Shown piece after piece: positions 22,323 through 32,765 of a stretch of DNA of 64,000 nt. The stretch comes from Progne subis subis (Eukaryota; Chordata; Aves; Passeriformes; Hirundinidae). The stretch covers positions 1-64,000 of the forward strand of contig JAKJHU010000083.1 of assembly GCA_022316685.1 (NCBI GenBank). Direction: 5' to 3'. Numbering within the stretch: the stretch's first letter is position 1; the number at the start of each line of letters is the position of its first letter. A program made the position numbers and the translations under genes. Below the pieces are notes generated by a model. That model had not been told where the DNA came from, did not search any database, and saw only the letters and a list, made by a program, of their open reading frames with translations.

Positions 22323-25216
22323 TTGGCCACGATGACAACAGCAGACAGAATCAGACCTGAAAGGGAAAGGGGAGAGGTTTGGACCTACAAGAAGTCCCCC
22401 AGAAGTCCTAAACATCCCCCAGATTTCCCCCCTGGAAGTCCAAAACCCCCTCAGAACTTCCCAGGACCGCTCTGTGTCCACAGCACTGTCCCGAAGCTCG
22501 ACCTGGCCTCGGGGACAGGGAGAGAAGGGAGGCAAAAAAGAACGTGCCCAAAAATACCCGCCCAAAAACCTCTAAAAGAAATGCCCCAAAAGACCCCCAA
22601 GCGCAACTACCGCAACCCTGCCACTCGCCAAATTCGAACCAAAAAAGCCTTCGTGCTAGGCTATATTTTAAATTTTAGTATTTATTATGTTTATATTTAT
22701 CATTATCGTTTCTGTTTTATATCTGTACCTATGTATATTATAGATACCATAATTCACATAGCATGTCGTGATAGAGATTGTATTTATTTATATTGCTGAT
22801 ATTATTTTTCATATTTTACATTTCACTTTTTATTAATTATACTTTCCTATTTTTCTATTGATTTTTAAAATTTTCTCTTTGTTTATATGTTAAACGACGT
22901 TTTAAACTATACAAATTCATTAACCTGACGCATCAGAACTACAATCAATTCGAATTAAATGAGCCTGCTTTTCTAAAGGGTAAAGATTTCATTCTCATTA
23001 AAATAATATTGGCAGATGTTCTCTTTCTGTAGTTTTTTTCGGGGGGCGGGGGAGTGTTTTTTGTGTGGAGGGTTTTTTTGGTGGTTTGTGGGTTTTTTTG
23101 TTTTGGGGTTTTTTTTGGTTGTTTGCTTTGTTTTGGATTTCTTTCTTACTAAACAATGAGGTTTGGAGACTTCCAGAATAAAAAATCTACTTTCTTTTAT
23201 TGCTGCCTCTGAAATACACCCCGACATCAAGTGACTGCTGCTAACACTGTTCATGGGTAGAATGAGACCTCTTAGGGGATAAAAGGAAAAGATGGCACCT
23301 GGCGTTTACAGCTTTCTCCCTTCGGGTTCTTCAATGGAATAGAAAATACAGAGGTTTTGCTCTCACTCCCGATTCTATCCAGGCCTTCGGTGGGTGGCCA
23401 CGGATGTAATTTTTCACCTTCTTTGTTGCCAGCAGCCAACCTGCCACAAACTTGGGGTCAAAAAGGGTAAGGAAAAAGAAAAAGAAAAAAAGAAAACATG
23501 AATTAAAATAAAATAAAAGAAAACATTTTAAAATACAATAAGAGTTATTAAAAAGAAAAAAAAAGTATATCTAAATATATATAAAATAAGATAAAAAGGA
23601 AAATAAAAATTAAACAATATTTAAAAACTTAAAAGAAACTTTAAAATAATAAAAACAAAAGTAAAAATAAAAACAAATAAAATAAAATTATAAAGCTTGA
23701 AGAAATAAAAGAGAAAACCTTTTTAAAATACAAACAAAAAAATTACATGAATAAATAAAACTCAATAAAATAAAAGAGAATTAAAACAATTGCTAAAGTC
23801 AAAAAGTAAAATAAATAATGATATAAAAATAAATGCAGCTGGGAGGAAAACTTCCAACAAAACCACCTCAGAACACTCCAATGTCCAGCAAATCCCCCGA
23901 ACCTCCCCTGGAAACCTCCCCCCCGCCCGAAACCCCAAATTCCCATTCTTAGTCCCCCATATCTCGCCTTGAGAATCCCCCAAACCCTCCTCATATGCCC
24001 AAAAATTTCCACTCAAGCCCCAAATTCCCCTCTTGAAGCTCCAAATTCCCGCCCTAAACTCCCCCTCGATTCCCCAAAATGCCCTCGGGAACCCCCAAGT
24101 CCTCCCCGGGACCCTCCCAATTCCCTCCTGAACCCCCACATTTCCACCCCCAAACCCTCACAATTTTTCCTCTTAACCCCCAAATGCGCCCCCGAGCCCC
24201 CAGATTTCTCCTGCAAATTCACCTCTGGGTCTCTTCCTCCTCCGGCAGCGGCCGGGGCCCCCGCCGGCACTGCAGGCAGCGCCCCAAACCCAGAATCCAG
24301 GCCCCCCAGCGCCCCCCAAACCTCAGAATCCAAGTCCCACTCAGGACTGCCCTCATGAGCCACGAGCCTCCTCGGGAGACACCGAAATCAGGGAAGGGAG
24401 TGGGGGACCCCGGGGGGAATTCGGGGTCCGCCAAAAATCGGAGAGGGGAGAAAACATGGCAGAGGAAATTTTGGGGGGGGGGGGGGATGGGACGGGACGC
24501 GGCCAAGGGGAATTGAAGGGATCCAGGTAAGAATTCCGGGGTTTGCGGGGGACGAGGAGGACCGGAAACGCCCCTCAGCCACGCAGAAACCCATAGAGAT
24601 AAGGGGTGGCGGACCAGAAACGCCCCCGCCCTCTCGGAATCATCGAGATAGCAAAGAGGGGCACCGGAATGCCGCTCCGCCACGCAGAAAAACCATAGAG
24701 ATACGGAGTGGCGGACCGGAAACGCCCCCCGCCCTCTCGGAATCATCGAGATAGCGAAGAGGGGCACCGGAATGCCGCTCCGCCACGCAGAAAAACCACA
24801 GAGATATGGAGGGGCGGACCGGAAACGCCCCCCGCCCGATCGGAATAATACACTTATTCCCTCGGAGGAGCGGGACTCCCCTTCGCCACGCGGAAATCAT
24901 AGCGATGGCGGGTGGAGGACCGGACCTGTGCAGCTGCAGGTGCTTCCTGTCATGATTTCCCAACTGAGCCCCCCTGCTCCCGCACGTCTAGGGGCTATGG
25001 TATCCTCGCCGACCTCGTGGGAAGGTGCCAGCGCAGGGAGCCCTGAGGGGCGAGCCCCAATAAAGGCGCTGGGAGCCCCCAGAAATCCGAATTTGGGGAG
25101 GGGGACACGGGATGGGACAAAAGTCAAGTTCGTTTGTTGGTAGTTTTTTGAGGGGTTTATTGGGGGGGCGGGGGGGGGGGGGAGGTGAGTCCTGACGCCC
25201 TCAGCTCCCCTCTTTT
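22323..25216. repeat. Sat1 unit 10 (long type)
   Basis: A 2894-bp B-state unit. About 15 bp of the G/T-rich tract near 23080 are missing, otherwise it is like units 8 and 9. Confidence 0.92.
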
Positions 25217-26266
25217 TTGGCCACGATGACAACAGCAGACAGAATCAGACCTGAAAGGGAAAGGGGAGAGGTTTGGACCTACAAGAAGTCCCCCAGAAGT
25301 CCTAAACATCCCCCAGATTTCCCCCCTGGAAGTCCAAAACCCCCTCAGAACTTCCCAGGACCGCTCTGTGTCCACAGCACTGTCCCGAAGCTCGACCTGG
25401 CCTCGGGGACAGGGAGAGAAGGGAGGCAAAAAAGAACGTGCCCAAAAATACCCGCCCAAAAACCTCTAAAAGAAATGCCCCAAAAGACCCCCAAGCGCAA
25501 CTACCGCAACCCTGCCACTCGCCAAATTCGAACCAAAAAAGCCTTCGTGCTAGGCTATATTTTAAATTTTAGTATTTATTATGTTTATATTTATCATTAT
25601 CGTTTCTGTTTTATATCTGTACCTATGTATATTATAGATACCATAATTCACATAGCATGTCGTGATAGAGATTGTATTTATTTATATTGCTGATATTATT
25701 TTTCATATTTTACATTTCACTTTTTATTAATTATACTTTCCTATTTTTCTATTGATTTTTAAAATTTTCTCTTTGTTTATATGTTAAACGACGTTTTAAA
25801 CTATACAAATTCATTAACCTGACGCATCAGAACTACAATCAATTCGAATTAAATGAGCCTGCTTTTCTAAAGGGTAAAGATTTCATTCTCATTAAAATAA
25901 TATTGGCAGATGTTCTCTTTCTGTGGTTTTTTTCGGGGGGGGGGGGAGTGTTTTTTGTGTGGAGGGTTTTTTTGGTTGGGTTTTTTTTGGTGGTTTGTGG
26001 GTTTTTTTGTTTTGGGGTTTTTTTTGGTTGTTTGCTTTGTTTTGGATTTCTTTCTTACTAAACAATGAGGTTTGGAGACTTCCAGAATAAAAAATCTACT
26101 TTCTTTATTGCTTGCCTCTGAAATACACCCCGACATCAAGTGACTGCTGCTAACACTGTTCATGGGTAGAATGAGACCTCTTAGGGTATAAAAGGAAAAG
26201 ATGGCACCTGGCGTTTACAGCTTTCTCCCTTCGGGTTCTTCAATGGAATAGAAAATACAGAGGTTT
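25217..26266. repeat. Sat1 unit 11, left part (split by ERV1)
   Basis: Head, T-rich, G/T-rich and TATA-like modules of a long unit, ending at 'gaaaatacagaggttt', where the provirus starts. The final six bases are the left target duplication. The unit is otherwise uninterrupted. Confidence 0.93.
26261..26266. repeat. ERV1 target-site duplication, left
   Basis: AGGTTT directly precedes the TG of the left LTR. It matches 34429-34434 and the uninterrupted sequence of other Sat1 units (cagaggttttgctc). Confidence 0.93.
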
Positions 26267-26990
26267 TGTATCTGGTTTTTTCCCCGCTCCGGGCGGGAGA
26301 GGACCTCTGGCTAGCTCGGTCAACACAGATACAGATGTTTCCAGTTCGCTTCGGCTTCGGCTTAGCAGTTGGACCCCGTATGTTGAGACAGTCAACAGCA
26401 GCAGAAGAGAAAAGGCTGGCTCTCAGCTTAGCAGGTTAAAAGATGTTTATTAGCTCCAGAGTTGAGAAGCAGAGAGCTCCGAGCTCAGAGGCGAGAGCTC
26501 AGAGGCTGGGAGCTGAGCAGCTGAGCGAGAGCTGCTCGGAGAGCTGCTGGAGAGAGAGGAGCAGCTCGGAGAGGAGCAGCTGAGAGAGAAAACTTTGAAT
26601 CCCCTCTCCCTTATAAGCGGGGGAGGGGTTCCAGGGAGGATACAACAAGACAACAAATCAGGGGATCCAGGGGGTAACAAGGTGTGCCCACCCCCAAGCC
26701 TCGGACCAACCACCTCCAGAGGGAAAGAATTCCCCCAGGCTACCTGTCCACCCGAAGCCCTCTCCCTGAGGTTTCGCAATCTGGGAGGGACCCCTGGAGT
26801 GATAGACAGGCTGCCCCAGAGTGAGGGGGGGCAGAGGGATGTTACATGCCATGTGAGGAGTGGGATGATTGACACAAAACACCTTATTATACAGACGACA
26901 CAAAAGGGATACAAAATTGGGGATACAGTGAAATGAACCATAACATAAACTTCTTACAAAAACCTAATAAAACAGTTCTGCACCACTACA
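26267..26990 (-). repeat. ERV1 3' LTR (left copy)
   Basis: 724 bp, tgtatctgg...ccactaca on the plus strand, with TG/CA termini. Because coding is on the minus strand, U3 lies at the 26990 end and U5 at the 26267 end. Minus-strand TATAAG lies near 26616-26611 and AATAAA at 26451-26446, so R should fall between them; this interval is rich in GAGCTC/AGCTGCTC inverted motifs. It differs from the right LTR by one missing G near 26552, T for G in 'catgtgagg' and C for A in 'tatacagac'. Confidence 0.95.
26446..26451 (-). promoter_or_regulatory. ERV1 3' LTR poly(A) signal
   Basis: Plus-strand gtttattag reads CTAATAAAC on the minus strand. It lies downstream of the TATA-like box in the sense direction, as expected for an R-region poly(A) signal. 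Confidence 0.6.
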
Positions 26991-27004
26991 TCTCCCCCTT
27001 TTTT
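26991..27004 (-). promoter_or_regulatory. ERV1 polypurine tract
   Basis: The minus strand reads AAAAAAGGGGGAGA directly before the TG of the 3' LTR, the expected plus-strand DNA primer for reverse transcription. Confidence 0.85.
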
Positions 27005-27007
27005 GTT

Positions 27008-27420
27008 TTAATAACAGGAGGAGGGCTGGAATGGAGGAGGATGATATTCAAAGTCCGGGTAACTCTCAGTGAGCCACTCTGGCTGAGTGGGCCACTCCAT
27101 CTGAGGTTCTTCTTCTGGGTGTCTCCTGTCTTCTGGGTTTTCCTCCAGTTCCATGTTTTCCTCCCATCCAGGCACGGATGATACAGCAACTTGGTTCACA
27201 GAGGGGGCATGTGTGGTGCTAGAAATTAATCTACTTAACATTTTTTTGATGATACCAAATCCAATTAAAATTAACAGAATAACAAATAAAAACAACAAAA
27301 CTGATTTCAAAATTGAACCCACCCAGCCCGAAATTCCCCAGTCCCCAAACAATCCATTCAGCCAGTCACCAGTCTCTCTCTTGATGTCATTCACCATGTC
27401 CCGGATGTTCTGGCTGGCTT
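27008..27420 (-). pseudogene. env: ERV1 env transmembrane-subunit remnant
   Basis: Within a longer frame (27613-27008) the env-related part starts near 27420 with membrane-proximal NIRDMVNDI and GDWLNGLFGDW. A hydrophobic anchor follows at about 27322-27251 (LKSVLLFLFVILLILIGFG), then a cytoplasmic tail of about 80 residues rich in Glu/Pro. No fusion peptide, heptad-repeat or disulfide loop is present, so the ectodomain is essentially gone and the product, if made, could not mediate entry. It is in a different frame from the leader remnant. Confidence 0.7.
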
Positions 27421-27591
27421 TGTGGCCTGCCCCATTGCCCTGGTGGCTTTGGGCTGGGGCACCAACCATCCAGAGACAGGTGCAGCGAGACTGGCAAGCA
27501 GGAGGATGCTGAGGAGCAGGTGGAACTTCCTCAGCACAGGGGACTGGCGCTGGACAGGCTCTCTCAGAACTAAAAGAACTAAAACAAACAA
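27391..27591 (-). pseudogene. env: ERV1 env leader remnant
   Basis: The frame overlaps the integrase end and contains a signal-peptide-like stretch (residues ~21-41, FHLLLSILLLASLAAPVSG, then W). After about 20 further residues it ends. No surface-subunit sequence follows, so almost all of the surface glycoprotein is deleted. The deletion join lies near 27400-27430. Confidence 0.65.
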
Positions 27592-28289
27592 TCAGCATTC
27601 GAGCAGGGGTCATTCAGGAAAGCGAAACCATCCTGGGAAAAATCTTCCCTCCTTTTCCTCCTAAAAGCTGCCTGAGTAACCTGTGGCAGTTTCTTTTTCT
27701 CCTCTGAGACCTTCGGGACATAGGGCCTCACCCATTTTGATGGTAACCATCTCGGCCCCGTGGGGGTGGACACGCAAGCGTACCCACGACCCCACGTGAC
27801 CAAATCATGAGGTCCCTCTGTCCTTCCAGTCTCAGGGTCCCGGACCATGACTGGCGGCCTCTCTTTGATGTTTAGCTGAGGGTTTGCCCCAAAATGACGA
27901 ACGATCGGAGGGTTTAAAAACTCAAAGGTGCTGTTTAAAAAATTCAGTGTGAATAGAGCCCTGGCCAATCGGGTCTGTGGTGTTTCTGTTTTCAACACCG
28001 GTTGTTGTTGGTTGAGGACCCTTTTGATTTCCCTGTGGGTCCTCTCCACCACTGCTTGGCCTGTCGGGGAATGAGGGATGCCTGTTTTATGACCCACTCC
28101 CCATTGTTGCAGGAAGCTGCAGAATTCCTTGGAACGGTACGCTGGGCCATTATCAGTTTTTAATTCTTTTGGGATGCCCATGAAGGAGAAAGCCTGGATG
28201 AGGTGTTTAATTGCATCCGAGGTCTTCTCCCCTGTGTGGGCGGAAGCGAAAACTGCACCGGAGAAAGTGTCCACCTGACACGTGCACAT
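27579..28289 (-). pseudogene. pol: ERV1 integrase core and C-terminal domain
   Basis: A 236-codon frame continuing the integrase. D46 (KTDNGPAY) and E82 (AVVERTHRE) are separated by 35 residues, the D,D(35)E spacing of retroviral integrases. The C-terminal part (GPHDLVTWGRGYACV, WLPSKWVRPY) is the DNA-binding region. The frame runs past integrase into the start of env, a normal class II overlap. Integrase inserts the cDNA into host DNA. Confidence 0.85.
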
Positions 28290-28701
28290 ATTTAGATCGG
28301 CCGAATTGGGGGATATGTGTCACGTCAGTCTGCCACAGCTCACAGCTGTTCAGACCTCTGGGGTTCACTCCCGCACTTAAGGTGGGGAGTGCATGCTGGT
28401 TACAGGAGGGACACGTAGCCACAATTGCCTTAGCCTGTTCCCGGGTGATGTGAAACCGGCGAACAAGGCCAGGTGCGTTCTGATGGTGAAGCTGATGGCT
28501 GAGCTTTGCCTGCTCAAAAATGCTTGGCAATGGGGCCATCGCTGCAGGAGCAGCAAGAGCATCAGCCCTTCTGTTCCCCTCAGCTATGAAACCTGGCAAA
28601 TCGGTGTGTGATCTCGTATGCATCACAAAAAATGGCTGCTCTCTGTGGGAGACAAGCTTAACAAGCTTAGAAAGCAGCTCAAACAGTGCTGTGTTAGACA
28701 C
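28207..28701 (-). pseudogene. pol: ERV1 RNase H end and integrase N-terminal domain
   Basis: This frame holds the last RNase H aspartate (D47, EGNRRADAL), then an HHCC zinc domain (HQLHHQN...CPSC, Cys 97 and 100) and the first integrase catalytic aspartate (D126, WQTDVTHI). The frame leaves integrase near 28280; downstream residues of this reading are out of frame. Confidence 0.8.
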
Positions 28702-29395
28702 TTCCTGCAGTATTGGCCTGATCTGCCCTCGATACCACCCCCGCTACATAAGCGGAGTCCGTTACTAAATTGAAGGGTTCGGGGAACCTTTCAAAAGCCC
28801 TGACAACAGCGGCCAACTCAGCAACCTGAGGTGATCCCTCCACCTCGGCAACATCTGCCTCCCACTGCTGAGTCTGAGGGTCCTTCCAAGTCATAACTGA
28901 CTTGTGGGACCTTCCGGACGCGTCCGTGAAAACTGTCAGGGCCTCTAAAGGCTTCCTGCTCCGAACATCTTTCAAATTCAGTGTGAATTTGGCATCCTGA
29001 TTAAAAATTTTGTGGGCTGGCCGATGAATTGAGATTTGCCCAGTGAAGGAATCTAGAGCAAACTGCAGTGCTTCGTTTTCCTGAAGCAGGTGTTCTAACA
29101 TTGCCTTTGTAATTTGGCCCGATCTTAATCCAATTGGAATGTGAATGCATTCAAAATCACACCCTGCCAATTCCCTGATCCGGACTCTGGCTTTTCGGAT
29201 CAGTTCAGCCACCAGTTCCTGTGGACGTGTCATTCTCTTGGACCTTTGATGGCTGAGAAAGACCCATTCTATGATTAGAAGCGGGTCCTCTCTGCCCTGG
29301 TCCTTTTTGATGTTATTTCTCCATTGGAAAATGACTCCATGTAGGTGTGGCAATTTCCCCATTATTATGAATTTGAAAGGCAGGTCCTGGATCAC
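28694..29395 (-). pseudogene. pol: ERV1 RT connection and RNase H
   Basis: A 233-codon frame. RNase H starts around residue 150 and shows three of the four acidic residues: D158 in FTDAS, E193 in AELAA and D213 in TDSAY. The fourth aspartate (RRADALA) lies in the next frame, after a frame change near 28710. RNase H degrades the RNA strand during reverse transcription. Confidence 0.8.
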
Positions 29396-29796
29396 ACCGG
29401 TGGGCCTGCCGAGTGGACATCAGATGCTGTACCTTTTCCAGCGCCTCCTTCGCTTCCGGGGTTAGTTCCCTGGGAGAACTCAGCTCCTCTCCCCCTTTCA
29501 ATAAATTGAAAAGAGGGGCTAGGTCCTCGGTTGTGAGGCCTAGCCAGGGTCTCACCCAATTCAATGCCCCACACAGTTGATGGACATCTGCAAGGGTCTG
29601 AATTCTGGCCTTGATTTCCTAATTTCTGCGGCACAATGGTCCGCTTGCCAATTTCCAGCCCAAGGTACCTCCAAGGTGGCATCCTTTGAACTTTGTCTTC
29701 CTGCAGCTCGAACCCTGCAACAACCAATGCATTAATTGTCAGGTCAAGCGCAGTGTGACAAGACATCATCGGTGGGGGCACACACAAGCACATCAT
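29313..29796 (-). pseudogene. pol: ERV1 RT thumb/connection fragments
   Basis: Two overlapping frames continue RT: 29796-about 29610 (ALDLTINALVVAGFELQ, WRYLGLEIG) and then 29564-29313 (the tail of the thumb and GEELSSPRELTPEA). Frame changes are needed near 29770, 29610 and 29350. The WRYLGLEIG stretch is the conserved post-YMDD motif of class II RTs. No single frame covers the region, so this copy cannot make full RT. Confidence 0.75.
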
Positions 29797-31198
29797 CCAT
29801 ATAATGATGGATGATTGCTTTCTCTGCGGCTACGCGGACCGGGGACAGCAAGGAAGCCACATACCACTGGCAGATGATAGGTGACACCTTCATCCCTTGG
29901 GGTAAAACCCTCCAATGGTAGCGTTTCCTCGGGGCCTCTCGGTTAATGGTGGGAACCGAGAATGCAAAACGTGGTGCGTCGTCAGGGTGTAGGGGAATAT
30001 GGAAGAAACAATCTTTTATATCTATAACAGCCAATTTCCAATTTTGTGGGAGCATGGTCGGGGTAGGCATCCCAGGTTGAAGAGAGCCCATGTCTTCTAT
30101 CACGTTGTTAATTTGTCTGAGATCCTGGAGGAGTCTCCACTTGTCCTTCCCCGGCTTCTGGATAACGAAAACCGGCGAATTCCAAGGGCTGGTGGTCTCT
30201 ACAATGTGACCCTTAGCTAACTGCTCCTCCACGAGCTCTTCGAGCGCCTTCAATTTCTGTTTTGAAAGCGGCCACTGTTCCACCCACACTGGCGAATCTG
30301 TTTTCCAATTCAGCTTGTGGGTAGGGCGCTCCTCAGCGACCGCTGCCCAAAAATCCTGTGGGGGGTCTGGGATGTCAATCGTGACTCCCCACTGGGCCAT
30401 CAGGTCTCTCCCCAACAAGGGTTCCCTATAATCCAAAACAAAAGGGCGTAAACTGGCCAATTGCCCTTTTGGCCCCTTAATTTGCACCACACTCTTTGAT
30501 TGTTTGGCCAATTGCATTCCCCCTATTCCTTGCACGTGTCCTGCCACGTTTTCCAAGGCCCAACGTGACGGCCAGTGCTTAGCTGGAATTACAGTAACGT
30601 CCGCGCCCGTGTCTAGGAGGCCTGTGATGTTAATGGCTTCATCACCCACCTGTAATTCACATCCCACCTGGGGTTTCACTTCTGTGATGCTGTGCACAGG
30701 ACAAGCTGTTGGTATGTTATCTTCTTCCAGTCGTTCCCAGGTGGGTATGATCTGGGCAACTATCTGCCCTTTAGGTAGGAATGTTGGTGGGTGAGTGCAG
30801 CGTAGCCAGAGAACGAATTTTCCAGGATTGTTATCAAGTGTTCCTGGAAGAATTTCGATCTCTTTTGGGGTGTGTTTGCAGTCCCCCACAACGATGAGCT
30901 TACCTTTGACCCTTGGCCAGGTACCCTGCTCACTGTTGTCAACTGACACAAAATTCCAGTCGTCGTCTTTCAGGTGCAAACCCTCCGTGAGCTGCAACCT
31001 GTAGGGGGTATATTTAGAATTGGTTGTCAAAATCGGTTGTGCCATGTCATGATCTGTGTAAGTCATTTCCAGTGTGTTATTTTTGCTGCCACCCTGAATG
31101 GGGCAATGCAGCTTCTCCTTTTTCCCTTGGCTCCCTTCCCTCCCCTCCTGCCCGGTCCACCCCATTTTTTTCCTCACGCAGGGTGGACCTGCGCTCTT
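29744..31198 (-). pseudogene. pol: ERV1 pro-pol: dUTPase-like, protease, RT fingers and palm
   Basis: The frame is open from just after the gag stop to 29744; the first GTG codon is at 31177, so there is no own ATG start. Counting from 31177, residues ~35-150 look dUTPase-like (ILPGTLDNNPGKF, FLPKGQIVAQ). Residues ~170-270 form an aspartic protease with DTGAD (189-193), a flap GIGG (217-220) and LLGRD (254-258). RT starts near 285, with catalytic Asp at 386 (VIDIKD), LPQGM at 425 and YMDD at 459-462. The frame is lost just after YMDD near 29770. Protease cleaves the polyproteins; RT copies the RNA genome. All catalytic residues of this part are present. Confidence 0.85.
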
Positions 31199-31204
31199 TC
31201 ACCA

Positions 31205-31211
31205 GTTTTTT
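31205..31211 (-). promoter_or_regulatory. ERV1 gag-pro frameshift heptamer A AAA AAC
   Basis: The last gag codons read CAA AAA AAC TGG TGA on the minus strand, so the slippery heptamer A-AAA-AAC lies two codons before the gag stop. This is the class of signal known from betaretroviral gag-pro junctions. However, the -1 frame closes at about 31078, while the dUTPase/protease frame continues in the gag frame. A small indel must have accumulated between the two. Confidence 0.65.
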
Positions 31212-32239
31212 TGTGAGGGTTTAAACCCTCTCCCTTTTTCCCCTTCCCCTCCCCCTTTTTTGTTTTTGAGGTCCTCTAATTCTTTCTTGAGGGGGCATTT
31301 GGAAACCCAATGCCCCAAATTCCCGCACAAAAAACACTTCTGGGAGCTCTGAGCAGAAGGCTTCTTCGCGGTGTTCGGTGTTTTTCGGGAATCTTCCGCT
31401 TCCAGGGCTGCAACTTGATGAGGTTTGGGCCGCGGACCTGTAGAACTCATTAAAGGAACTTTTACCTGACATACCTGAAGCATGTCTGGTAAGGTTGGTT
31501 TGGGGTTTAGGGGTAAACTTAAAATCGCAGCACGACATAAATCATTTGCATTTGAAAACGCAATCTCTGTTAAAATGTGTTCCCGAGCCATTTCATTTTT
31601 GACCTGAGCTTCAATAGCTCGGGACAGTCTGCTTACAAAATCTGTGAAAGACTCCCTTTGGTCCTGCTTGATTTTCGAATATGAAATCGCAGGACCTTGT
31701 GTTTGCATGCTGAAGAATGCAGTCAGGGCTGTCTCTCTCACTACATGGAGGCACTGGACAGGAATGACCACTTGGTCAGTGGCTTCTGCCCACTGCCCCT
31801 CCCCAGCCAGGTGGTCTAGAGTGATGGGGTTTCCCTGAGCATCCACTCTAGTGTTAACATTGTTGAGAAGCCCTGGTAAGGCATCCTGGAGCAGCTGTTT
31901 CCAAGCTGTGACCCATAGGATATATTCCATTGGGTTCAACAAACAAGAAAACAGGTACTTTAAATCAGCAGGCACTACTTCATCTGCAGAGAGATCTGCT
32001 CTGAGAAGCCCCCTGAAATATGGCCCATCTGGGCCATATATCCTGTGAGCTTTGCAGATCTCTTTGATGGTGGCTCGGGGAAATGGATGGTACTCTGCCC
32101 TGTTGTTACCCCCGCGGGCATTGCGGAAGGTAACAGGGGCAAGGGTGGGAATGGAGCAGGAGCCTGGCAGCAGTATGTGCCCCCGTTCCTTGCTCAGGCA
32201 CTTCCGGGTTTGAGGGAGCTGGGACGCCCGTGCCCTGAG

Positions 32240-32765
32240 GCACTTGGTTGCCTGGCAACTGCGTCCCTGCAGGGGGTGCGGTTTGCCCGGGGGGTGACGT
32301 CATCGAGGAGTGGGGGGGTGGGGGGGATCCCGGGGGAGCGGGCTCGAGCCCCTCCGGGGCGGGCGGCGGCGCGGCGGCTGCGGGGGGGAAGGGGTGCCGC
32401 AGTGCGCACGCGCAGGCACGGGGGGTTGGGGGGGGCAGCGCGGCAGCGGCGGCGTGCGGCGCGGCCGGCCCGGCGCCGCGTGGGGCGGGGGCGGGGCCGC
32501 AGCGAGTCGGGGCCGGCACCACGCGGGGCGGGGGCGGGGCCGCGCGGGTCGGGGCGGGGGGCGGACGGGGCGGGGCCGCGCCGCGCGGGGCAGGGGGGGG
32601 GCGGGGTCGCGCGGCAGGCACCCGACGTCACAGGGGTAAGGCGGGGCGGGGGAGGGGGGCGGGGCGGGGCCGCGCCGCGCGGGCACCACGTCACCGGGGC
32701 AGGGAGGGGTGGGCGGTGCTGAGGGGGCGGGGGAGTCCCCTGCCATGCGGTCGCCGCCATCTTGG
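32240..32765. other. Extreme CpG/GC-rich block within ERV1 gag
   Basis: About 500 bp made almost entirely of cggggcgggg/ccgcg-type motifs, encoding the proline/arginine-rich gag segment. Its right edge contains ccgccatcttggg, a strong YY1-type motif (minus strand AAGATGGCGG) at about 32753-32765, followed by an E-box cacgtg. It looks like a CpG island or a slippage-expanded linker and is unlike the rest of the provirus. Confidence 0.7.

Larger units (their letters stand above)
1..26266. repeat. Sat1 composite tandem satellite array, left block
   Basis: Near-identical units follow head to tail. The anchor gatgacaacagcagacagaa recurs near 1481, 4380, 5963, 7552, 9138, 12046, 14939, 16522, 19428, 22331 and 25225, giving periods of either 2893-2908 or 1583-1589 bp. 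Each unit is a mosaic: a GC-rich head, a T-rich AT block, a G/T-rich tract, a TATA-like motif and, in long units only, an A-rich block, a C-rich block and about 103-bp CpG-rich sub-repeats; then a tail with AATAAA signals and a long G tract. I do not recognise the family. The array runs off the left window edge and stops at the ERV1 target site. Confidence 0.95.
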
